Shown here one piece after another: positions 1-8,805 of a stretch of DNA of 64,000 bases. Source of the DNA: Pseudomonas lini. GTDB taxonomy: Bacteria; Pseudomonadota; Gammaproteobacteria; Pseudomonadales; Pseudomonadaceae. The translations under genes and the position numbers were made by a program. The notes under the pieces are model-generated. The model was given only the letters and a program-made list of their open reading frames with translations. It was not told the origin of the DNA and did not search any database. Numbering within the stretch: the first letter of the stretch is position 1; each line of letters opens with the position of its first letter. The stretch lies in NCBI RefSeq assembly GCF_030812475.1, contig NZ_JAUSSR010000016.1, positions 1 to 64,000 on the forward strand, read 5' to 3'.

Positions 1-148
1 CACATTCACCACAGATGTTGGCAGTGACACCACCTTCGCCCCTGTAGGAGCTGGCTTGCCAGCGAAGGGGCCAGCACATTCACCACAGATGTTGGCAGTG
101 ACACCACCTTCGCCCCTGTAGGAGCTGGCTTGCCAGCGAAGAGGCCAT
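1..148. repeat. 74-bp tandem direct repeat carrying REP
   Basis: Two 74-bp copies (1-74 and 75-148) are identical except at the last few bases. Each contains one REP unit (43-67 and 117-141) reading TGTAGGAGCTGGCTTGCCAGC. This is a local tandem duplication of a REP with its flank. It sits downstream of rpiA, which ends at 221 on the minus strand. The array may extend left of the window. Confidence 0.9.
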
Positions 149-180
149 CACCTTCAACATCGATTTGAATGTTACGCCGC

Positions 181-205
181 CTTCGCTGGCAAGCCAGCTC
201 CTACA
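181..205. repeat. REP, inverted to the two before it
   Basis: CTTCGCTGGCAAGCCAGC followed by TCCTACA is the reverse complement of the REPs at 43-67 and 117-141. The set can fold as a REPIN hairpin immediately 3' of rpiA. Confidence 0.85.
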
Positions 206-220
206 GGGGGGGCGTTCGAA

Positions 221-895
221 TTACTTCGCGCGCAGGGTTTTCACGCCTTCGCTGGTGCCCAGCAGCAACAGATCCGCCGGACGTGCCGCGAACAACCCGT
301 TGGTGACCACGCCGACGATGGCATTGATCTGCGTCTCCAGCTCGACGGGGTTGGTGATCTGCATGTTGAACACGTCGAGGATGATGTTGCCGTTATCGGT
401 CAGCACACCTTCACGGTAAACCGGGTCGCCGCCGAGCTTCACCAGCTCGCGGGCCACGTGGCTGCGGGCCATCGGGATCACTTCCACCGGCAGCGGGAAT
501 TCGCCGAGCACCGGCACCAGCTTGCTGGCGTCGGCGATGCAGATGAAGGTCTTGGCCACGGCCGCGACGATCTTCTCGCGGGTCAGCGCTGCGCCGCCGC
601 CCTTGATCAGGTTCAGGTGCTCATCGCTTTCGTCGGCGCCGTCGACGTAGAACTCCAGGTCGCTGACCGTGTTCAATTCATACACCGGAATGCCATGGCC
701 CTTGAGGCGCGCGGCGGTGGCTTCGGAGCTGGCGACCGCGCCGTCGAACGCGCCCTTGTGCCGGGCCAGGGCGTCGATGAAGCAGTTCGCGGTGGAGCCG
801 GTACCGACCCCGACGATGCTCTTGTCATCGAGTTTCGGGAGGATGAAGTCGACGGCGGCCTGAGCCACTGCCTGTTTGAGTTGATCCTGGGTCAT
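221..895 (-). CDS. rpiA: Ribose-5-phosphate isomerase A
   Basis: Interconverts ribose-5-phosphate and ribulose-5-phosphate in the cytoplasmic non-oxidative pentose phosphate pathway. The 224-residue product has the family length. The phosphate-binding loop GTGST is at residues 31-35, the catalytic DGADE at 85-89, and KGGGAALTREK at 98-108. The gene diverges from ilvA across a REPIN-bearing gap, as in other pseudomonads (rpiA-ilvA order). Identification is secure. Confidence 0.97.
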   Translation of the reverse strand: MTQDQLKQAVAQAAVDFILPKLDDKSIVGVGTGSTANCFIDALARHKGAFDGAVASSEATAARLKGHGIPVYELNTVSDLEFYVDGADESDEHLNLIKGGGAALTREKIVAAVAKTFICIADASKLVPVLGEFPLPVEVIPMARSHVARELVKLGGDPVYREGVLTDNGNIILDVFNMQITNPVELETQINAIVGVVTNGLFAARPADLLLLGTSEGVKTLRAK

Positions 896-1200
896 GCGGG
901 CTCCGAGGTGCCGAAGGGGGACGAAAGGCCGGCATTATAGGCTTCGGGGCGGGGAAGGTCATTGCCCGATTGGCGGGTCAACGTCATGTCCGACACCTGT
1001 AGGAGCGAGCTTGCTCGCGATGGACGTGAACGATAACGCGAATTGTCTGAGTGAACGTGTCGCTCCAAGTCCATCGCGAGCAAGCTCGCTCCTACACGTA
1101 TGAGCTATCCGGTCCAAAACCATGTGTTTAGTGTGGTCGCCCGGCCGAAAGCCGGGTTAGACTCCTTGACCCTGCCCAACTCGCTCAGTGATGCTTTCCG
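896..1200. other. rpiA-ilvA divergent intergenic region
   Basis: This 305-bp gap holds a REPIN (999-1096) and, nearer ilvA, a short GC hairpin CCCGGC-CGAAA-GCCGGG at 1140-1156. A TAGACT at 1158-1163 directly after it could serve as the ilvA -10 box, but no good -35 is visible. I saw no leader peptide rich in Ile, Val or Leu codons, so attenuation is not supported. Confidence 0.5.
999..1096. repeat. REPIN (inverted REP pair)
   Basis: TGTAGGAGCGAGCTTGCTCG at 999 is mirrored by its reverse complement ending at 1096, with about 50 bp between. It lies in a divergent rather than a convergent gap. Confidence 0.9.
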
Positions 1201-2715
1201 ATGCTCGAACAGTACGTCAAAAAGATCCTCACCTCGCGCGTTTATGACGTTGCCGTAGAAACCCCGCTGCAGACCGCCCGCCAGCTCTCCGAGCGGTTGG
1301 GCAACGATATCTGGCTCAAGCGTGAAGACTTGCAGCCCGTGTTCTCCTTCAAGATTCGCGGCGCTTATAACAAGCTCACCCAGCTGTCCGACGAAGAGCG
1401 CGCGCGCGGCGTCGTGACCGCGTCGGCGGGCAACCACGCGCAAGGCCTGGCCCTGGCGGCCAAGGTGCTGGGGGTGAAAGCCACCATCGTCATGCCCAAG
1501 ACCACGCCGGAAATCAAAGTGGAAGGCGTGCGCTCACGTGGCGGCAAGGTCGTGCTGCATGGCGATTCGTTCCCGGAAGCCCTGGCCTACTCGCTGAAAC
1601 TGGTGGACGAAAAAGGGTATGTCTACATCCACCCCTACGACGATCCCCACACCATCGCCGGGCAGGGCACGGTGGCAATGGAGATTCTGCGCCAGCACCC
1701 TGGCCGCCTGGACGCGATTTTCGTCCCGGTGGGCGGTGGCGGGCTGATTGCCGGGATCGCCGCGTATGTGAAATACCTGCGTCCTGAAATCAAGGTCATC
1801 GGTGTCGAACCTGACGACTCCAATTGCCTGCAAGCCGCCATGGCTGCCGGTGAGCGCGTGGTGCTGCCGACTGTGGGCCTTTTCGCCGACGGCGTCGCGG
1901 TGGCCCAGATCGGCCAGCACACCTTCGATATCTGCAAGGAGCATGTCGACGCAGTGATCACCGTCAGCACTGACGAAATTTGTGCAGCCATCAAGGATAT
2001 CTACGACGATACCCGCTCGATCACCGAACCTGCCGGCGCATTGGGCGTCGCCGGGATCAAGAAATACGTCGAACAACATGGCATCACCGGGCATACCTTC
2101 GTCGCAATCGATTCCGGGGCCAACGTCAACTTCGATCGCCTGCGTCACGTGGCCGAACGTGCCGAGCTGGGTGAGGGCCGTGAAGCTATCATCGCCGTGA
2201 CCATCCCCGAGAAGCCAGGCAGCTTCAAGGCGTTCTGCGAAGCCATCGGCAAACGCCAGATCACCGAATTCAATTACCGCTACAACACCGGCAGCGAAGC
2301 CCATATCTTCGTCGGCGTGCAAACGCACCCGGAAAATGATCCGCGCAGCGCGCTGCTTGCCAGTCTGACCGAACAGGGCTTTCCGGTACTCGACCTGACC
2401 GACAACGAACTGGCCAAGTTGCATATCCGCCATATGGTCGGCGGGCGTGCGGCCCATGTCGTCGATGAAGTGGTGCTGCGTTTTGAGTTCCCGGAGCGGC
2501 CGGGTGCGCTGTTCAACTTCCTCAACAAGCTCGGCGGGCGCTGGAACATCTCAATGTTCCACTACCGCAACCACGGCGCGGCCGATGGCCGTGTGGTCGC
2601 CGGGCTGCAGGTGCCCCATGACGAACGTCATCTGGTGCCGGCGGCACTGGAAGAAATCGGCTACCCCTACTGGGATGAAAGCGACAACCCGGCCTATCAG
2701 TTGTTTCTCGGCTGA
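1201..2715 (+). CDS. ilvA: Threonine ammonia-lyase, biosynthetic
   Basis: PLP enzyme that deaminates threonine to 2-oxobutanoate, the first committed step of isoleucine synthesis. The product has 504 residues, the usual length for the biosynthetic form. The PLP lysine lies in SFKIRGAYNKL (Lys51), and a glycine-rich phosphate loop GGGGLIAG lies near residue 180. Two C-terminal ACT-like regulatory modules begin near VTIPEKPGSF (about 333) and FEFPERPGAL (about 427); the family uses these for isoleucine inhibition and valine activation. The start is ATG at 1201. Confidence 0.97.
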   Translation: MLEQYVKKILTSRVYDVAVETPLQTARQLSERLGNDIWLKREDLQPVFSFKIRGAYNKLTQLSDEERARGVVTASAGNHAQGLALAAKVLGVKATIVMPKTTPEIKVEGVRSRGGKVVLHGDSFPEALAYSLKLVDEKGYVYIHPYDDPHTIAGQGTVAMEILRQHPGRLDAIFVPVGGGGLIAGIAAYVKYLRPEIKVIGVEPDDSNCLQAAMAAGERVVLPTVGLFADGVAVAQIGQHTFDICKEHVDAVITVSTDEICAAIKDIYDDTRSITEPAGALGVAGIKKYVEQHGITGHTFVAIDSGANVNFDRLRHVAERAELGEGREAIIAVTIPEKPGSFKAFCEAIGKRQITEFNYRYNTGSEAHIFVGVQTHPENDPRSALLASLTEQGFPVLDLTDNELAKLHIRHMVGGRAAHVVDEVVLRFEFPERPGALFNFLNKLGGRWNISMFHYRNHGAADGRVVAGLQVPHDERHLVPAALEEIGYPYWDESDNPAYQLFLG

Positions 2716-2753
2716 GGGGCTACGCTGATGGGCAGCCTATAAGGAATCGAACA

Positions 2754-3179
2754 ATGGAAACGTTAACCGCCCTGAAAGTGGCGCACATCGTCGCAACGGT
2801 GCTGCTGTTGATCAGCGCGCTGGGGCTGGCGGTGTGGGTCTGGCGGACGCGGCGCAACGGCGATGCGACGGCTCACACTCGCACGCTGCAGCGGCCGGGG
2901 GTGTTTATCTGGGTGCTGATGGGGCTGGCATTGCTGAGCATGCCGTTCACCGGGTGGTGGATGGTGCATCTGGTGGGCTGGCCGCTGGGGCAGACCTGGT
3001 TGCTGGCCTCGAGTGTGCTGTACACCGTGGCGGCGTTGGGTTGGTTCTGGTTGGTGGTGCGGCTCAACAAGTTGCGCAAAGGGCCAGGAGGCAATGGCAG
3101 GTTCACTTTTGCCTTGGCATTGTTCAGCTTTGTTTGTTTGATCGCCATTGCGGGGTTGATGGGCGCCAAACCAGTGTAG
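2754..3179 (+). CDS. DUF2269-type four-helix membrane protein
   Basis: A 141-residue protein with four predicted membrane helices (about residues 5-27, 45-68, 76-98 and 117-137) and a short basic loop after helix 1. The pattern fits the DUF2269 family of inner-membrane proteins, whose role is unknown. It follows ilvA by 38 bp on the same strand with its own AAGGA ribosome-binding site and may be cotranscribed. It converges on the HAD gene across a REP cluster. Confidence 0.75.
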   Translation: METLTALKVAHIVATVLLLISALGLAVWVWRTRRNGDATAHTRTLQRPGVFIWVLMGLALLSMPFTGWWMVHLVGWPLGQTWLLASSVLYTVAALGWFWLVVRLNKLRKGPGGNGRFTFALALFSFVCLIAIAGLMGAKPV

Positions 3180-3342
3180 GAGCGAGCCTGCTCGCGAAAA
3201 ACTCAAGGTCGCCGCGGGGAGTCAGATGCCCCGCCTCATCGTTGACGACCAGCGCGGGCAAGCCAGCTCCTACATGTGATGCGTCGTGCCGAAATTTGGT
3301 GTTCAACGCAAAACCTTGTAGGAGCTGGCTTGCCAGCGAAGG
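3175..3342. repeat. REP cluster (three units)
   Basis: Units start at 3175 (TGTAGGAGCGAGCCTGCTCG), near 3252 (inverted, GGGCAAGCCAGCTCCTACA) and at 3317 (TGTAGGAGCTGGCTTGCCAGC). They lie between two convergent genes; the first overlaps the stop codon of the DUF2269 gene. Confidence 0.85.
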
Positions 3343-3347
3343 CGTCA

Positions 3348-4004
3348 TCAGTCGCGCAACGAAATCACCGGCCAGCCACGCTTCTCGGCTTCGGCCCGCA
3401 GATTAGGATCCGGGTCAACCGCCACCGGATTCGCCACCTGCTCCAGCAACGGCAAATCATTCATCGAGTCGCTGTAGAAATAACTGTCTTCCAGCGAATA
3501 CCCGCTTTCTTCCAGCCAGCGCGCCAGCCGTGTGACCTTCCCTTCGCGAAAGCATGGAATGTCGGTGCTGCGCCCGGTGTATCGGCCATCGACCATTTCG
3601 CATTCCGTGGCGATCAAGGTTTCGACGCCGAGTCGCTGGGCAATCGGCCCGGTCACGAAACGGTTGGTCGCGGTGATGATCACCAGCTTGTCGCCGGCCT
3701 CGCGGTGCTTGGCCAATAGTTCGATGGCCTTGGGCAGTACGATCGGTTCGATGCAATCGCGCATGTAATCCAGGTGCCATTCATCAAGCGTGGTCATCTC
3801 CGTGCGACCCAGGACTTCGAGGCAGAAGTTCAGGTACGCATCGTTATCCAGCTTGCCGGCCAGGTAATCCTGATAAAACTCGTCGTTGCGAGCCTTGTAC
3901 GCGACGGCATCGAGGAAGCCGCGTTCGCACAGGTAGTCGCCCCAGGCGTGGTCACTGTCACCGCCCAAAAGCGTGTTGTCCAAGTCGAATAAAGCCAGGC
4001 GCAT
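3348..4004 (-). CDS. HAD-IB family phosphatase
   Basis: A 218-residue cytoplasmic HAD hydrolase of subclass IB (SerB-like). The nucleophile motif is FDLDNTLLGG (Asp7 and Asp9). A conserved Lys lies in the middle of the protein, and motif IV reads YFYSDSMNDLPLLE near residues 175-190. The substrate is not evident; the family includes phosphoserine- and sugar-phosphate phosphatases. It diverges from rppH, the arrangement I recall around PA0335/PA0336. Confidence 0.85.
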   Translation of the reverse strand: MRLALFDLDNTLLGGDSDHAWGDYLCERGFLDAVAYKARNDEFYQDYLAGKLDNDAYLNFCLEVLGRTEMTTLDEWHLDYMRDCIEPIVLPKAIELLAKHREAGDKLVIITATNRFVTGPIAQRLGVETLIATECEMVDGRYTGRSTDIPCFREGKVTRLARWLEESGYSLEDSYFYSDSMNDLPLLEQVANPVAVDPDPNLRAEAEKRGWPVISLRD

Positions 4005-4147
4005 TGCAGTTACTCGCTGAAAAGTCTGTAGAAAGGCGTCAAGAATACGGACTTTTCACAAGAGTGCACATAAGGTAGACCGGCTCGTTGCTGCTTTCAC
4101 AACCTTTGTGGAACAATGCGGGGACATGCGTTTGCGAGGTTGTTGCC

Positions 4148-4627
4148 GTGATCGACCCCGATGGTTTCCGCCCCAATGTCGGGATCATTCTGACGAATGA
4201 TGCCGGCCAGGTGCTATGGGCTCGCCGTATCAATCAAGATGCCTGGCAGTTTCCACAGGGAGGAATCAACCCCCAGGAGACGCCGGAAGACGCCTTGTAC
4301 CGCGAGTTGAACGAAGAAGTAGGCCTGGAACGTGAAGATGTTGAAATTCTCGCCTGCACCCGGGGCTGGTTGCGCTATCGTTTGCCGCAACGTCTGGTAA
4401 GGACTCACAGCCAACCGCTGTGCATCGGCCAGAAGCAGAAATGGTTTCTCCTGCGCCTGATCTCCAACGAGCGGCGGGTGCGGATGGATTTGACCGGTAA
4501 ACCGGAATTCGATGGCTGGCGCTGGGTCAGTTATTGGTATCCGTTGGGCCAGGTGGTGACATTCAAGCGCGAGGTGTATCGACGCGCTCTCAAAGAGCTT
4601 GCCCCGCGCCTTTTAACGCGCGACTGA
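4148..4627 (+). CDS. rppH: RNA pyrophosphohydrolase
   Basis: Nudix hydrolase that converts the 5' triphosphate of mRNA to a monophosphate, opening it to RNase E decay. The Nudix box runs from Gly38 or Gly39 through RELNEEVGLE at about 52-61. The GTG at 4148 is chosen because it gives MIDPDGFRPNVG and a 159-residue protein, the normal RppH length; the open frame upstream to 4088 does not look like family sequence. ptsP follows after 22 bp, so the two probably form an operon. Confidence 0.95.
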   Translation: MIDPDGFRPNVGIILTNDAGQVLWARRINQDAWQFPQGGINPQETPEDALYRELNEEVGLEREDVEILACTRGWLRYRLPQRLVRTHSQPLCIGQKQKWFLLRLISNERRVRMDLTGKPEFDGWRWVSYWYPLGQVVTFKREVYRRALKELAPRLLTRD

Positions 4628-4649
4628 CGACGGAGTTCGACCCCGAGCC

Positions 4650-6929
4650 ATGCTCAATACGCTGCGCAAGATCGTCCAGGAAGTTAACTCCGCCAAGGAT
4701 CTCAAGGCGGCGTTGGGGATTATTGTGTTGCGCGTCAAAGAGGCCATGGGCAGCCAGGTCTGCTCGGTCTACTTGCTCGACCCCGAGACCAATCGCTTCG
4801 TGCTGATGGCCACCGAGGGCTTGAACAAGCGCTCGATCGGCAAAGTCAGCATGGCGCCCAACGAAGGCCTGGTCGGTCTGGTCGGCACGCGTGAAGAACC
4901 CCTGAACCTGGAAAACGCCGCGGATCACCCGCGCTATCGCTACTTCGCCGAGACCGGTGAAGAGCGCTTTGCCTCGTTCCTCGGCGCACCGATCATTCAC
5001 CACCGTCGCGTCGTCGGCGTGTTGGTCATCCAGCAAAAGGAACGTCGCCAGTTCGATGAAGGTGAAGAAGCCTTCCTCGTCACCATGAGCGCGCAGCTCG
5101 CCGGCGTTATCGCCCACGCCGAGGCCACCGGTTCGATCCGTGGCCTGGGGCGTCAGGGCAAGGGCATCCAGGAAGCAAAGTTCGTCGGCGTACCGGGCTC
5201 GCCGGGTGCGGCGGTCGGTACCGCGGTGGTCATGTTGCCGCCGGCCGATCTGGATGTGGTGCCTGACAAGACCATTACTGACATCGCCGCCGAACTCGGG
5301 CTGTTCAAGACCGCCATCGAAGGCGTGCGCGCCGACATGCGCGCCTTGTCGGCCAAGCTCGCGAACCAGTTGCGCCCGGAAGAGCGCGCGCTGTTCGACG
5401 TCTACCTGATGATGCTCGACGATGCCTCGCTCGGCAGCGAAATCACCACCGTGATCAAGACCGGCCAGTGGGCCCAGGGGGCGTTGCGCCAGGTGGTCAC
5501 CGAGCACGTCAACCGCTTCGAATTGATGGACGACGCCTATCTGCGTGAACGCGCCTCGGACGTCAAGGACCTCGGTCGGCGCTTGCTGGCTTATCTGCAG
5601 GAAGAGCGTCAACAGACCCTGGTCTATCCCGACAACAGCATTCTGATCAGCGAAGAACTGACGCCGGCGATGCTCGGCGAGGTGCCGGAAGGCAAGCTGG
5701 TCGGCCTGGTCTCGGTACTCGGCTCCGGCAACTCCCACGTGGCGATCCTGGCGCGAGCCATGGGCATTCCGACGGTGATGGGCCTGGTCGACCTGCCATA
5801 CTCCAAGGTCGACGGCATCCAGATGATCGTCGACGGCTATCACGGCGAGGTCTACACCAACCCCAGCGAAGTGCTGCGCAAGCACTTCGCCGAGATAGTC
5901 GAGGAAGAGAAGCAGCTGGCCCTCGGGCTGGACGCGCTGCGGGATCTGCCGTGCATCACCCTCGACGGCCACCGCATGCCGCTGTGGGTCAATACCGGCC
6001 TGCTGGCGGACGTGGCACGGGCACAGAAGCGAGGCGCCGAGGGCGTCGGTCTGTACCGCACCGAAGTGCCGTTCATGATCAACCAGCGCTTCCCGAGCGA
6101 AAAAGAGCAACTGGCGATCTATCGCGAGCAGCTCGCCGCGTTTCACCCGCAGCCGGTGACCATGCGCAGCCTGGACATCGGTGGCGACAAATCGCTGTCG
6201 TACTTCCCGATCAAGGAAGACAACCCGTTCCTCGGCTGGCGCGGCATTCGCGTCACCCTCGACCACCCGGAAATCTTCCTGGTCCAGACCCGCGCGATGC
6301 TCAAGGCCAGCGAAGGCCTGAACAACCTGCGGATTCTGCTGCCGATGATCTCCGGCATCCACGAACTGGAAGAAGCCCTGCACCTGATTCACCGGGCCTG
6401 GGGCGAAGTGCGCGACGAAGGCTGCGATGTGCCGATGCCACCGATCGGCGTGATGATCGAAATTCCGGCGGCGGTATATCAGACCAAGGAGCTGGCGCGG
6501 CAAGTGGACTTCCTGTCGGTCGGCTCCAACGACCTGACCCAGTACCTGCTGGCCGTGGACCGCAACAACCCGCGAGTCGCCGACCTCTACGACTACCTGC
6601 ACCCGGCGGTGCTGCAAGCGCTGCAGAACGTGGTGCGTGATGCCCATGCCGAAGGCAAGCCGGTCAGTATCTGCGGCGAGATGGCCGGTGACCCGGCAGC
6701 GGCGGTGCTGTTGATGGCAATGGGTTTCGACAGCCTGTCGATGAACGCCACCAACCTGCCGAAAGTGAAGTGGATGCTGCGCCAGATCAACCTGAGCAAG
6801 GCCAGGGAATTGCTGGCGGAGTTGATGACCATCGACAACCCGCAAGTGATCCACAGTTCGCTGCAACTGGCGCTGAAGAATCTTGGGTTGGCGCGGATGA
6901 TCAATCCGGCTTCGGCCAAGACCCTTTAA
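4650..6929 (+). CDS. ptsP: Phosphoenolpyruvate-protein phosphotransferase PtsP (EI-Ntr)
   Basis: First enzyme of the nitrogen-related phosphotransferase system; it passes phosphate from PEP to NPr. The 759-residue protein begins with a GAF domain (about 1-150). The EI N-terminal region follows, with the phospho-accepting histidine in GSGNSHVAILARAMG (about His363). The TIM-barrel PEP-binding domain (about 440-735) contains SVGSNDLTQYLLAVDRNN and the cysteine loop ICGEMAGDP. The GAF domain separates it from sugar-PTS enzyme I. Confidence 0.97.
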   Translation: MLNTLRKIVQEVNSAKDLKAALGIIVLRVKEAMGSQVCSVYLLDPETNRFVLMATEGLNKRSIGKVSMAPNEGLVGLVGTREEPLNLENAADHPRYRYFAETGEERFASFLGAPIIHHRRVVGVLVIQQKERRQFDEGEEAFLVTMSAQLAGVIAHAEATGSIRGLGRQGKGIQEAKFVGVPGSPGAAVGTAVVMLPPADLDVVPDKTITDIAAELGLFKTAIEGVRADMRALSAKLANQLRPEERALFDVYLMMLDDASLGSEITTVIKTGQWAQGALRQVVTEHVNRFELMDDAYLRERASDVKDLGRRLLAYLQEERQQTLVYPDNSILISEELTPAMLGEVPEGKLVGLVSVLGSGNSHVAILARAMGIPTVMGLVDLPYSKVDGIQMIVDGYHGEVYTNPSEVLRKHFAEIVEEEKQLALGLDALRDLPCITLDGHRMPLWVNTGLLADVARAQKRGAEGVGLYRTEVPFMINQRFPSEKEQLAIYREQLAAFHPQPVTMRSLDIGGDKSLSYFPIKEDNPFLGWRGIRVTLDHPEIFLVQTRAMLKASEGLNNLRILLPMISGIHELEEALHLIHRAWGEVRDEGCDVPMPPIGVMIEIPAAVYQTKELARQVDFLSVGSNDLTQYLLAVDRNNPRVADLYDYLHPAVLQALQNVVRDAHAEGKPVSICGEMAGDPAAAVLLMAMGFDSLSMNATNLPKVKWMLRQINLSKARELLAELMTIDNPQVIHSSLQLALKNLGLARMINPASAKTL

Positions 6930-6943
6930 AAGGCTGATGGCCT

Positions 6944-7038
6944 CATCGCGAGCAAGCTCGCTCCCACAAGGTTCTGCTGTATGGCATAGATGGCATATAC
7001 ACCAGAGAACGCTGTGGGAGCGAGCTTGCTCGCGATGG
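6944..7038. repeat. REPIN between convergent genes
   Basis: CATCGCGAGCAAGCTCGCTC at 6944 pairs with GAGCGAGCTTGCTCGCGATG ending at 7038. It occupies almost the whole gap between ptsP and the NRDE gene and could act as a bidirectional transcript end. Confidence 0.9.
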
Positions 7039-7060
7039 GGCCAGTCCTCACAACACACAA

Positions 7061-7807
7061 CTAAACCTTGATCTCCACCTCCCCGAGATGCCCGCCATAC
7101 GGCCCGAAACTGCGCTCGACCATATGCCGCGTCCCATCCGCATGCACGATCAACGCCGTACTCGCCCGCGTCCCGTAAGTCGGGCTGGCAATAAACACAC
7201 TCGACAGTAACGTCTCGGTCGCCAACCCCACCCCGGTATCCGGCAACTCGGCAAAGGGCGCGGTCTGTGGGTCATTCAATAACGTCAGCAATGCCTCAGG
7301 CCGGGGATCTTCCAACACCGCCTCCAGCGCCTGGCGAGCCTTGAGCAATTTCGGCCACGGCGTATCCAGACCGGCGTTCGACAAGCCATAGACACCCGGT
7401 GGCAGCATCACTGCCTCAGCTGCCCGGGCATTGAAGTGCCACAATTCGTTGGCGTTGCCGATCAGCAAGTTAAATCCGGCATATTCCAGCGAACGTGCGA
7501 CAACGTCGCTCAAATAGTCATCAATCGGCATCGTGCCTGCAAGAAACCGCGCCACCAGTTCCCCTCGCGATTTTCGCGCGGGCGGTTGATGAGGATCGCG
7601 AATATTGGTCAGCGCAGCGAAGCGGCCATCGGCACCGACGCCCAGCCAGGTGCCACCGGCCTCCAGATCGCGACCGGCATAGACCTGGGGATTTTCCGGC
7701 CATTGCGCCAGCGGCAGGCTGGGGCGGGCATAGAATTCGTCACGGTTGGCGGCGACGATCAGCGGGTGGGCGCGGCCGGGATGCCAGGCAAAGACAATCA
7801 GGCACAT
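7061..7807 (-). CDS. NRDE (TANGO2-like) family protein
   Basis: A 248-residue protein starting MCLIVFAW with the family signature NRDEFYARPS near residues 21-30, so it belongs to the NRDE/TANGO2 family. The conserved Cys2 is reminiscent of an N-terminal-nucleophile hydrolase, but no bacterial reaction is established. No signal peptide is seen. It diverges from the TauE/SafE gene. Confidence 0.85.
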   Translation of the reverse strand: MCLIVFAWHPGRAHPLIVAANRDEFYARPSLPLAQWPENPQVYAGRDLEAGGTWLGVGADGRFAALTNIRDPHQPPARKSRGELVARFLAGTMPIDDYLSDVVARSLEYAGFNLLIGNANELWHFNARAAEAVMLPPGVYGLSNAGLDTPWPKLLKARQALEAVLEDPRPEALLTLLNDPQTAPFAELPDTGVGLATETLLSSVFIASPTYGTRASTALIVHADGTRHMVERSFGPYGGHLGEVEIKV

Positions 7808-7940
7808 AAGGTGGTCCTGTGTGTTTTTTTGCCCACTCTACGCAGTCATCGAGCGGGTATCCATCGCCATCCAGTGGAGCTTGAGGCCATGCATCCGTTA
7901 CCATGCCGCTCCTATTTTCGGGACGCGGGCGGGGACGGCC

Positions 7941-8723
7941 ATGGAATTTCTGCTGTATCTGGCGCTGGGCGCCTGTGCAGGCGTGCTGGCCGGGCTGTTC
8001 GGGGTGGGGGGCGGAATCATCATCGTCCCGGTATTGGTGTTCAGTTTCACCTTGCAGGGCTTCGATGCGTCGATCTTGACCCACCTGGCCGTCGGCACTT
8101 CACTGGCGACGATCATCTTTACCTCGATCAATGCCATCCGCGAGCATCATCGCCGCGGTGCCGTGCGCTGGCCGATCTTTGCCTGGATGACCGTCGGTAT
8201 CCTCATCGGTGCCGGTTTCGGCGCGCTGACCGCCGAAGCGATCTCCGGGCCAAACCTGCAGAAAATCATCGGCGTGTTTGCGCTGATCATCGCAGTTCAG
8301 CTTGCGTTGGATGTCAAGCCGAAAGCCAGCCGCACGGTGCCCGGCAAAGTCGGTCTGACCGTGGCCGGCAGTGTGATTGGCTGGGCTTCGGCGATTTTCG
8401 GAATTGGCGGCGGCTCGTTGACCGTGCCGTTCCTGACCTGGCGCAGCGTGCCGATGCAGCAAGCGGTGGCGACCTCTTCGGCGTGTGGGCTGCCGATCGC
8501 GCTGGCCAGTGCATTAAGTTTCATGATTCTGGGGTGGCACGATCCGTTGTTGCCGGCCCATAGTCTCGGTTTTATTTATTTGCCTGCGCTGCTGGGGATC
8601 GCCCTGACAAGCATGGTGTTCGCCCGCCTCGGTGCACGACTGGCCCACAGCCTGTCGCCGCGCTTGCTGAAAAGACTGTTTGCCGCTTTGCTGTTCTGCG
8701 TTGGCCTGAGCTTCCTGCTCTGA
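7941..8723 (+). CDS. TauE/SafE family anion exporter
   Basis: A 260-residue inner-membrane protein with about eight hydrophobic helices. The duplicated family motif is seen twice: GVLAGLFGVGGGIIIVPVL near residues 14-32 and an IGWASAIFGIGGGSLTVPF-like segment in the second half. The family exports sulfite, sulfonates or related anions; the substrate here is unknown. The ATG at 7941 is preferred over the open frame reaching back to 7746 because MEFLLYLALGAC begins the first helix. Confidence 0.85.
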   Translation: MEFLLYLALGACAGVLAGLFGVGGGIIIVPVLVFSFTLQGFDASILTHLAVGTSLATIIFTSINAIREHHRRGAVRWPIFAWMTVGILIGAGFGALTAEAISGPNLQKIIGVFALIIAVQLALDVKPKASRTVPGKVGLTVAGSVIGWASAIFGIGGGSLTVPFLTWRSVPMQQAVATSSACGLPIALASALSFMILGWHDPLLPAHSLGFIYLPALLGIALTSMVFARLGARLAHSLSPRLLKRLFAALLFCVGLSFLL

Positions 8724-8805
8724 CCCGCGTCGCAATGCTGGCTTAATCCTGGCGTGACAGCGTCCCCGGGAATTTTGAATGTTTCAATTCTAACGAGGAG
8801 TCGCA

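Noticed and set aside
896..1200. Attenuator or leader peptide for ilvA
   Set aside because: No short frame rich in branched-chain codons and no terminator/antiterminator pair; only a small hairpin at 1140-1156.
4590..7058. 822-codon minus-strand open frame opposite ptsP
   Set aside because: It mirrors ptsP and extends through a REPIN. The translation is His/Gln/Arg-rich with no domain, as expected of antisense frames in GC-rich Pseudomonas genes.
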